From Heterobilharzia americana (Eukaryota; Platyhelminthes; Trematoda; Strigeidida; Schistosomatidae), in NCBI GenBank assembly GCA_944470555.2, contig OX104130.1:54779491-54843490 (forward strand): 64,000 nucleotides of DNA, written 5' to 3'. The notes beneath the pieces are model-generated. The model did no database searches and had not been told where the DNA came from. It worked only from the letters and a program-made list of their open reading frames with translations. Position numbers and translations under genes: made by a program. Positions 60,801-64,000 of this stretch are shown here, in pieces (position 1 is the first letter of the stretch; every line of letters starts with the position of its first letter).

Positions 60801-63186
60801 CTGAGACCATTGGTATCCCTGGTCGGTTGCTGACTGTTGTTGACATAGCTGAAAATCAATCGCAATGGCGTGGATGTATTCACTCTTTGATGGCTTCTAA
60901 AACTTGAGTGTTTTTACTTACCTTCGTTTTCAAACTCTCCTCCCATACTTCCATGTTAGTCTTCTATCTGTGAAATGTGGCAACTTGAGCTAATGCACTT
61001 ACATGCGAGAAGCTGCGTTGATTTTTGTCTGTCTCTCTTTCTGAACAAGACGCATGTTTTGTCCTAAATCACTTTCTTATTCTATTTTATACAACCACTG
61101 ACAACTTTAATGATCAGATTATTAGCATTGTATGAAATAATGACGTCTAGTTTTAGCTTATGAACTAAATCCACTAAAACACTGTGGGATGTGTCTTTAG
61201 CTATATGAGCTCTTCGTATTTCGAAAGGCTGGATAGACAATCCAAAATTTCCAAGTGATATAGAATATCTAAACTTCGAGATAATTTTCATGGTGCTTCT
61301 TTCGTTAAGCTGAATAATTTAGTGCCAATTTTTTCACTATCATGGCAAACAACATCATTAACTTACACACCTTCCAGTCTAAAAGTACTACATTCAAACC
61401 CGGTTGCGTATACTTTAGTATCATATGTGGAGCGGCGGTTCATTGGTTTAGGCAGTTGACTTGGGTTCGAACTCCGCTCTACCTACCGAGGTTTGAGCAG
61501 CCAAGTAGTACCATTATCTCTCATAGAATAGGTGTAGCATATTGCCTACTGTATCAACGTGCACATAATTGCTGGGTGCATTTCGATTTGAACTTTGGTA
61601 TAAGTAACCGAGTAGTATCGTACATCGTTATATGGCCAAGTACCAAGATTTGTTCAAGACACTGTCGAGTCGCATTAACATTACAAACCCCCATGAAGAA
61701 AATTTGAAGGATAAGTATATTTATGTCTTATGAAAGCACTGATCGGTATGAGTAGACAGGTATCTCTTGCGAAGTAAACAGACATTTTCCATAAATCATA
61801 TTTTCTAAAACCGTCTAGTTTAAGATATTCAGAAAGAAAAGTTTCGCACGGCACATTTTGTCATTTCCATGTTGAACTATGCTCACCTTTTCAACGAAAT
61901 AAGTGAATTAAGGATGCTTACATTAAATTCCTCAGATAGTTTAAGCGAATATCTTTCTAACATTTCTAATTCTGTGACCTTGTTTTTCCTAATTTGATGC
62001 ATTTTTCTTTACAATTCTTAGTCATCTTAATTTCAGACAAATGAAGAAAGTTTTTATGAAACTGTTTTGATGACTAAAATTGCAGCAACAATATTGTCCA
62101 ACCTTTTTAAACACGTTGAGTGCGAATCTAAAAATGTATGATATATCATTTGCACTCATCGAATTCTAACTAGTATTCATTGTAGACTGGCATCAGTTGG
62201 AGAAAAACTGGAAACCTGGGAACACTGGACAGCTATTTCGTTCTAGTATGGGACGACTCCTCAGCAGTGCGCACTTACGAGCCCACTAGGGATCGGACCC
62301 GTGACCTTCAGGTTCCGTGGTCAGTAAGTTACCACTGGGTCGGAATCCAATGGTCCATATTTCCAACTTCTGTCAGTTCACGAAATAGCGCGACCGCCAC
62401 CCAATGTCATCGTTGGGTATTTGTTCTCACGGCCACCAGATTTTCCCCACTGGTCACCACTTCTCCCCACAAACCCCCGAAATTCCTGGATTTATCTTTA
62501 TTTATGCTTTGTTTAAAAGGAGGAAATGCAGTAGTTTATTGCATAGACTTGCCAGAAATTTGTATTGGTTTTGCGTATGCTGACCATCGATGAAATTTGA
62601 TTACAAGAATGGGAAGGTTAGTTCGCGATCCCGTTCTATGGAGCTTAAGAAATTCAACTAACCATCAAAGGATGGTTATAGGTAAAAGTTGTACAGTGTG
62701 CTAAAATACCGAGCCGTAAGATGTTATCTTTAAATTTTGACTCCAGATCTTTGATTAGCCATGCTTTTGACGTATCCACCACATATCATGGAACTATAAA
62801 GAGATCAGTTTTGTAAGCAAACTCAAACAAAGTATGCGAATTCGTCGACACAACTAAGTAAGATGGTAAGGATATATTTTACGCATTCCCGATTACCACC
62901 TTTCATCTGGCATAAGATTTAGTTTGAACGTATCCTCCGATTGGTCTACTGAGGATAAAATACCAACAATGAGAAATGAATACTTCATGATCTACAATTA
63001 TCAGCTTGTAAACTGATTGCAGGGAAATTCACTTCTTTACAACTCTTGTTAGTATAATTCATTCCCCCACCCTCTATCCCTTAGATCATGTGTTGCCTCA
63101 ATTTTCAAACAGATTGTTGTGAATTTCAAGTATTTATACTTTCAATCCAAAAACATCTCTACTTACACTATATTTTTCTCAGGACG

Positions 63187-63282
<96 letters not shown>

Positions 63283-63515
63283 CGCTTCTTTTATCTTTAT
63301 TATAGATTACATCTTTAGAATCAGAAGTCAGTCATCTTCAAATGGAAAAAGAACGACTAACAAATGATTTGAAAGCAAGTGTTGAACAAACTATTGAATT
63401 GAAAGAACAAGTTGATGCTGCACTCGGTGCTGACACAATGGTTAGTCAACTGACACAACGTAACTTGGAACTGGAAGAAATGCTTGAGAAAGTTAAAGAG
63501 GAGAGAAATGATTTG
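41939..63515 (+). CDS. DCTN1: dynactin subunit 1 (p150-Glued), N-terminal exons; gene continues past the window
   Basis: Exons on the plus strand spell the N-terminal third of dynactin's large subunit, which links dynein to microtubules and cargo: CAP-Gly domain (41939-42252), a Ser/Thr/Pro-rich basic linker (45173-45359, 47477-47569, micro-exons 47787-47815 and 52581-52604, start of 56447-57111), and the CC1 coiled coil (end of 56447-57111, 59533-59737, 60488-60642, 63306-63515). Hallmarks shared with animal DCTN1 are [32 protein letters not shown] and [12 protein letters not shown]. The ATG at 41939 has an in-frame TGA three bases before its preceding codon. The inner ATG at 42005 (MAEVRLKIG) fits other DCTN1 N termini better and follows a TTTCAAG that could accept a spliced leader. 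Intron 1 is 32 nt and later ones reach 9 kb. The join into 56447 is not phase-matched to the exon I place before it, so another small exon is likely. Confidence 0.93.
42137..42252 (+). CDS. DCTN1: DCTN1 exon 2 (CAP-Gly core)
   Basis: Encodes [20 protein letters not shown], then [19 protein letters not shown]. The GKNNG loop that grips the EEY/F tails of tubulin and EB1 is intact (GKNDG in vertebrates). Phase 0 exit with CAG|GTGTGT. Confidence 0.97.
42480..43260 (-). mobile_element. RTE-clade endonuclease fragment in DCTN1 intron 2
   Basis: Minus strand, in shifting frames, gives [17 protein letters not shown] near 43000, [10 protein letters not shown] near 42920, [20 protein letters not shown] near 42850-42890, [17 protein letters not shown] near 42680-42730 and [11 protein letters not shown] near 42550. 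These correspond to successive blocks of an APE endonuclease from the RTE family whose RT is seen at 50540-52338. The RT half is absent. Confidence 0.75.
43261..44639. other. intronic, nothing recognised
   Basis: DCTN1 intron 2. Small frames at 43331-43722 on both strands look like chance openings; no repeat family identified. Confidence 0.45.
44640..44980 (+). mobile_element. RTE 3'-end fragment
   Basis: Diverged copy of the end of the element at 50540-52338: GTAGTCTCTAACTGTTAGTC near 44676 and GCAATGGCGCAGATGTGTAC near 44768 match the coding for KSLTVGLS and QWRRCIHTL, followed by related 3' UTR text. Confidence 0.7.
45173..45359 (+). CDS. DCTN1: DCTN1 exon 3 (Ser/Thr-rich linker)
   Basis: Preceded by a pyrimidine-rich tract ending CACCCAG. 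Encodes [20 protein letters not shown] then a Ser-rich run ending GLKPPEVLK; it continues SQ from exon 2 the way vertebrate DCTN1 continues with IQVFEDG. Leaves in phase 1 (AAAG|GTACTG). Likely disordered and phosphorylated. Confidence 0.85.
45360..47476. other. intronic, nothing recognised
   Basis: DCTN1 intron 3. An 86-codon frame at 45831-46091 has no recognisable domain and is not in splice context. Confidence 0.45.
47477..47569 (+). CDS. DCTN1: DCTN1 exon 4 (basic Ser/Pro linker)
   Basis: Acceptor TTGCATAG and donor CTG|GTAGAC; phase 1 to phase 1, 93 nt. Encodes [20 protein letters not shown] then [10 protein letters not shown]. Basic Ser/Pro composition matches the microtubule-binding linker after CAP-Gly in other animals. 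Confidence 0.8.
47787..47815 (+). CDS. DCTN1: DCTN1 micro-exon (29 nt)
   Basis: TTTTTTTCACAG acceptor, then 29 nt encoding [10 protein letters not shown] in phase 1 to phase 0, then donor GTAGGT. Composition and phase fit the exon before it; unproven without transcript data. Confidence 0.55.
48535..48610 (-). ncRNA. degenerate hammerhead ribozyme motif, Sm-alpha-like SINE remnant
   Basis: Minus strand reads CACATCCAGCTGACTAGGCC followed by AAGTAGGACAAAACGCACG. Compared with the hammerhead core CTGANGA and GAAA, the G of CTGACGAG is T and GAAA is AAAA, both at positions required for catalysis, so it is probably inactive. Confidence 0.65.
48718..48905 (+). mobile_element. tRNA-derived SINE, plus orientation
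   Basis: tRNA-like head with TAGTTCAGTGGTTTAG (A box) and CGCTTGTTCGAAATCC (B box), then the family body CCAGGTAGTATCATTAGCC and ATAGGTGTGGCTCATTGTCC. Other copies lie at 48955-49138 (inverted), 57600-57785, 59150-59310 and 61420-61600. Confidence 0.75.
48955..49138 (-). mobile_element. tRNA-derived SINE, minus orientation
   Basis: Same family as 48718-48905 in opposite orientation: on the minus strand GGTCACGGGTTCGAATGC (B box), AGTAGTGCCACTAGCCC and ATAGGTGTGACTCACTGTC. The pair forms an imperfect inverted repeat about 50 bp apart. Confidence 0.75.
49380..49830 (-). mobile_element. Penelope-type reverse transcriptase fragment
   Basis: Minus strand reads [20 protein letters not shown] followed by ILVADLK near 49495-49580, the B-box region of Penelope-like RTs (xMGSPLSPxIADI), with [20 protein letters not shown] in another frame upstream (about 49640-49700). 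Diverged from the two other Penelope-like copies here, suggesting a different family. Confidence 0.65.
50540..52338 (+). mobile_element. RTE-clade retrotransposon, 5'-truncated, with (GAT)n tail
   Basis: Starts inside the region before RT ([18 protein letters not shown] near 50605-50655, preceded by one stop), continues as an open 482-codon RT frame, then a short 3' UTR and a GATGATGAT tail (52318-52338). Truncation at the 5' end is typical of target-primed integration. It lies in a DCTN1 intron in the same orientation. The clean frame and low decay make it the youngest element in the window. SR2/SR3(Perere-3)-like; exact family undetermined. Confidence 0.9.
50690..52138 (+). CDS. RTE reverse transcriptase, C-terminal 482 codons, open frame
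   Basis: Uninterrupted [22 protein letters not shown] (finger), [29 protein letters not shown] (palm, first catalytic Asp), [35 protein letters not shown] (catalytic YADD intact), FTYLGSRI, then [12 protein letters not shown] and [17 protein letters not shown] in the C-terminal part, ending with THTLSSS-like residues. Upstream endonuclease is missing, so it could not move on its own. Confidence 0.92.
   Translation: MLASIWESNTIPSDWSKSLIIPVFKKGEKSSCDNHRGISLTNIVSKILSSIILRRLSGAREQQARENQAGFRPGRGCIDQIFTLRQVLEHRHAYRRPTIAVFLDLKAAFDSVDREVLWQCLSLKGVPSKYITLLKALYSNTCGHVRAYGELSRELYSSSGVRQGCPLSPFLFNFIIDILMEVSLSSPNYKDVDRTTGEFSLDLEYADDIVLLGEDADKMQSLLNTLSGNLRMFGMRFSPPKCKFLLQDWSSAVPRLTIESEVVECVDHFTYLGSRINSGGLVADEISARIQKARLAFANLRHLWRRRDIRLSIKGRVYCTAVRSVLLYGCETWPLKVEDMRRLQVFDHRCLRSIGRIPWCHHVSNAEVRCRVLGRRGKSVDEVVNLHRLRWLGHVLRMPSHRLPRHTMLAEVGSGWKKARGGQTKTWHQCMKSLTVGLSHVGRCRLGGWGPRDKRNQWLETLGDMAQNRSQWRRCIHTLSSS
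52581..52604 (+). CDS. DCTN1: DCTN1 micro-exon (24 nt)
   Basis: TTATTTCTCACTAG acceptor, 24 nt encoding PTLRRPSL in phase 0, donor GTAAGA. The basic proline-containing peptide matches the character of the small alternatively spliced basic exons after CAP-Gly in vertebrate DCTN1. Phase 0 on both sides means it can be skipped without a shift. Confidence 0.6.
52605..53517. other. intronic, nothing recognised
   Basis: DCTN1 intron sequence between the micro-exon and the Sm-alpha-like repeat; no coding or repeat signal identified. Confidence 0.45.
53518..53880 (+). repeat. Sm-alpha-like SINE, tandem monomer boundary with degenerate hammerhead
   Basis: A tRNA-like head with TGTCTCAGTGGCCTATTG (A box) and CGAGGTTCGAGCCTCAG (B box) near 53612-53685 is followed by AGAGGTACATCCAGCTGAC and CATCCTGGATTCCTCTGC. 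The text at 53518-53560 (GACGTCGAAAAATTCTCTCC) recurs diverged at 53843-53885 (GAGGTCGAACAATTCGATCC), about 325 bp later, so one monomer follows the end of another. Confidence 0.75.
53703..53757 (+). ncRNA. degenerate hammerhead ribozyme motif
   Basis: Stem I halves ACATCCAG and CTGGATTCC are intact, but the core reads CTGACAAG instead of CTGACGAG and the GAAA box is lost (GAATGCAATGC), so self-cleavage is not expected. Confidence 0.6.
54819..55199 (-). mobile_element. RTE 3'-end fragment with (AAT)n tail, minus
   Basis: Minus strand encodes [20 protein letters not shown], then [16 protein letters not shown] and the terminal [11 protein letters not shown], followed on the plus-strand left side by an (ATT)n tract at 54819-54858 (about 13 units). 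The same family as the copy at 1-1690. Confidence 0.9.
55345..55938 (+). mobile_element. RTE 3'-end fragment, plus, degraded
   Basis: Matches the last 600 bases of the copy at 18556-19818: TTCCTTCATTAATCTGAAAT, AGCAACTGGGAAGTCTGACTGGC, ATATACACTGAAAAGACCG and the terminal AACCTAAAGGACAAATAATA. No open frame survives. It faces away from the minus-strand fragment at 54819-55199. Confidence 0.85.
56447..57111 (+). CDS. DCTN1: DCTN1 exon (linker end and start of CC1)
   Basis: A 665-nt exon. The first two thirds are Ser/Thr/Pro-rich ([31 protein letters not shown]). The last third is heptad coiled coil: [40 protein letters not shown] and [18 protein letters not shown], matching the start of CC1 in animal DCTN1. 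Donor ACA|GTATGT, phase 0. The acceptor TTCAAG gives a phase-1 entry that does not fit the phase-0 micro-exon upstream. Confidence 0.9.
57112..57599. other. intronic, nothing recognised
   Basis: Start of the DCTN1 intron before the SINE cluster; no signal identified. Confidence 0.45.
57600..57785 (+). mobile_element. tRNA-derived SINE
   Basis: Body CAGCCAGGTAGTATCAGTAGC and CTAGGTGTGGCCCATTCTC with a degraded tRNA-like head (B-box region CATGGGTTCCAACACCGC). Same family as 48718-48905. Confidence 0.7.
58180..58470 (-). mobile_element. isolated Penelope-like terminal sequence
   Basis: The reverse complement of about 58215-58370 matches 25050-25180 at the 3' side of the second Penelope-like element, e.g. 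AGAAATTCCTACATGTACC and ATATTTTGATGTTGAATAAA. No RT accompanies it, so it is a solo terminal piece or a heavily 5'-truncated copy. Confidence 0.75.
58620..58760 (-). mobile_element. Sm-alpha-like SINE fragment
   Basis: On the minus strand, AATGCTTTGGCTTTTGAAG and ATAGGTACGAGGTTCGAGTC (B box) near 58705-58750 lead into the hammerhead segment. The 3' part beyond the ribozyme is absent. Confidence 0.75.
58624..58678 (-). ncRNA. hammerhead ribozyme with intact catalytic core
   Basis: Minus strand: ACATCCAG (stem I, 5' half), CTGACGAG core at 58660-58667, GTCC/GGAC stem II closed by a short A-rich loop, GAAA at 58643-58646, then the short stem III and GTC at 58635-58637, predicted to be cut after the C. 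All invariant core bases are present. Stem I has one mismatch in its 3' half (CTCGAT instead of CTGGAT), and minimal stem III (ACACACGT) has two mismatches compared with a self-complementary ACGCGCGT, so cleavage may be weak. Belongs to the Sm-alpha SINE family known to carry hammerheads. Confidence 0.75.
59150..59310 (-). mobile_element. tRNA-derived SINE, minus
   Basis: On the minus strand GCAGCCAGGTAGTATTATT and ACAGATGTGGCTCATTGC with tRNA-like head GTTTATTAGTTTAAGGAG. Same family as 48718-48905, in the last intron before the CC1 exon at 59533. Confidence 0.7.
59533..59737 (+). CDS. DCTN1: DCTN1 exon (CC1 coiled coil), GC donor
   Basis: TTTTTTTATCAG acceptor. Encodes [20 protein letters not shown], then [20 protein letters not shown] and an acidic helix ending [19 protein letters not shown] is nearly invariant in DCTN1. 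The reading frame closes at 59750 with no GT donor before it. AAAG|GCGAGT at 59737/59738 gives a GC donor that joins in phase 1 to 60488 to give EEKGGAATT, lining up with EEKGSDGAAS in vertebrates. Confidence 0.93.
59870..60075 (+). mobile_element. RTE 3'-end fragment
   Basis: Diverged match to the terminal coding and 3' UTR of the element at 50540-52338, e.g. ATAGCTGAAAATCGGTCAAA and CAGATGTATTCACATCTTG. Confidence 0.6.
60488..60642 (+). CDS. DCTN1: DCTN1 exon (CC1 coiled coil)
   Basis: Acceptor AATAATAG. Encodes [20 protein letters not shown], then [19 protein letters not shown] and [13 protein letters not shown]. This matches the LEEQNARLKDALVRMRDL block of vertebrate DCTN1. Donor CAG|GTAAAC, phase 0. 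Confidence 0.93.
60708..61000 (+). mobile_element. RTE 3'-end fragment
   Basis: Diverged copy of 51950-52270: CAAGTCTCTGACTCTTGATC, TACATAGGGAAGTGCAGACTA and GAAATGTGGCAACTTGAGC (compared with AGGTGTGGCAACTCGG). Confidence 0.75.
61420..61600 (+). mobile_element. tRNA-derived SINE
   Basis: GGTTCATTGGTTTAGGCAG (A-box-like), CTTGGGTTCGAACTCCGC (B box), then GCAGCCAAGTAGTACCATT and ATAGGTGTAGCATATTGCC. Same family as 48718-48905. Confidence 0.75.
62180..62500 (-). mobile_element. SINE related to the element at 23417
   Basis: GACTGGCATCAGTTGGAGAAA, CCTTCAGGTTCCGTGGTCAG and GTCGGAATCCAATGGTCC match the body of 23417-23874; the minus-strand B box reads GGTCACGGGTCCGATCCC. I see no matching terminal inverted repeats. 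Confidence 0.7.
63195..63275. repeat. (TA)n microsatellite beside a DCTN1 acceptor
   Basis: About 40 uninterrupted TA units ending 30 nt before the acceptor at 63304-63305. Open frames reading through it are artefacts of the repeat. Confidence 0.97.
63306..63515 (+). CDS. DCTN1: DCTN1 exon (CC1 coiled coil), last in the window
   Basis: Acceptor TTATTATAG. Encodes [20 protein letters not shown], then [20 protein letters not shown] and [31 protein letters not shown] is a DCTN1 signature. Donor TTG|GTAGGT, phase 0. The remaining coiled coil, ICD, CC2 and C-terminal domain must lie to the right. Confidence 0.95.
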
Positions 63516-64000
63516 GTAGGTGTTTGAAATTTGTAATTTATCATATCATTTCTACGCTTTGATATTGAAGGTAAATTATTGGTTGTAATGAGATTTGTTC
63601 ATCTAAATCATACTAAGCCCTAAACAGAATTCGGTAGATACCAGAGCAAAGCCCTCATCGTTTTAAAACATTTGGTACTGGTGTGATGTATGATTTCCTG
63701 TGTAGTTAATTGTAGAAGATGCAGGCTGGAGGTCACTTCATGCTTAGTTTGAAAATAGGAATTCATTCATTCGTTGTGATTTAGGTTCCCTCTAGTTAAA
63801 AAGATAGCATTTTTTACGGCATCCTATAAATGACAAAGAGAGCGATAAAAAAAACACTAGGTACTCTGTCAAATAAATAGGGTGAATAACGTGTAATTTC
63901 AGATGAAATAATATTTTCAAGACTTAAGGGAAAATAATATTGAATATAACTAGACCATCGATTATTTTTAACCTGTCTCATTTATGGTCCTAAAATAACC
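63516..64000. other. intronic, nothing recognised
   Basis: Start of the next DCTN1 intron; no further exon seen. Confidence 0.6.

Noticed and set aside
63088..63367. Two frames rich in alternating Tyr-Ile
   Set aside because: They are produced by reading through the (TA)n microsatellite and have no splice or homology support.
1..64000. CRISPR arrays, bacterial operons or phage genes
   Set aside because: No spaced direct repeats or prokaryotic gene organisation; introns and retroelements mark eukaryotic DNA.

Overview
The window looks like nuclear DNA of a blood fluke (Schistosoma). It is AT-rich and carries very short introns (31-37 nt) at the 5' ends of both host genes, with multi-kilobase introns further downstream. 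It also holds RTE, CR1 and Penelope-like retroelements and Sm-alpha-type SINEs with hammerhead ribozyme motifs, a combination typical of schistosomes. The species cannot be told from the sequence alone.

Two host genes lie head to head. The left one, on the minus strand, runs from an ATG at 28975 to a probable stop at 4355. It encodes a Delta-like (DSL) Notch ligand with a signal peptide, MNNL/C2-like domain, DSL domain, three EGF repeats, a linker, a transmembrane helix and a cytoplasmic tail. The exons at 28945-28975, 28754-28910, 28593-28716, 28220-28561, 20760-20882, 14066-14219, 10824-11114 and 8751-8904 join in compatible phases. The tail exon near 4355-4846 is assigned by content only. 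Two one-base frame breaks, in the DSL domain and in EGF3, mean the copy is either decaying or carries sequence errors.

The right gene, on the plus strand, starts at 41939 (or 42005) and runs off the right edge. It encodes dynactin subunit 1 (p150-Glued): a CAP-Gly domain split by a 32-nt intron, a Ser/Thr-rich linker with micro-exons, and the start of the CC1 coiled coil. One intron appears to use a GC-AG splice pair.

The roughly 13 kb between the two start codons is packed with retroelements. A near-full-length CR1-clade element (29140-34560, minus) lies beside a second, decayed CR1 copy. That copy is split by an RTE-clade element (36449-39146) with a perfect 9-bp target duplication. A third CR1 piece ends about 100 bp before the dynactin start codon. 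Further elements sit in the introns: a Penelope-like element with inverted flanking arms (16353-19992) that itself hosts an RTE insertion, a second Penelope-like element on the plus strand (about 22460-25200), an RTE endonuclease fragment (42480-43260), an RTE copy with a clean 482-codon ORF (50540-52338), several RTE 3' ends, and tRNA-derived SINEs. The first 1.7 kb is another RTE copy cut by the window edge. Long stretches of intron contain nothing I recognise.
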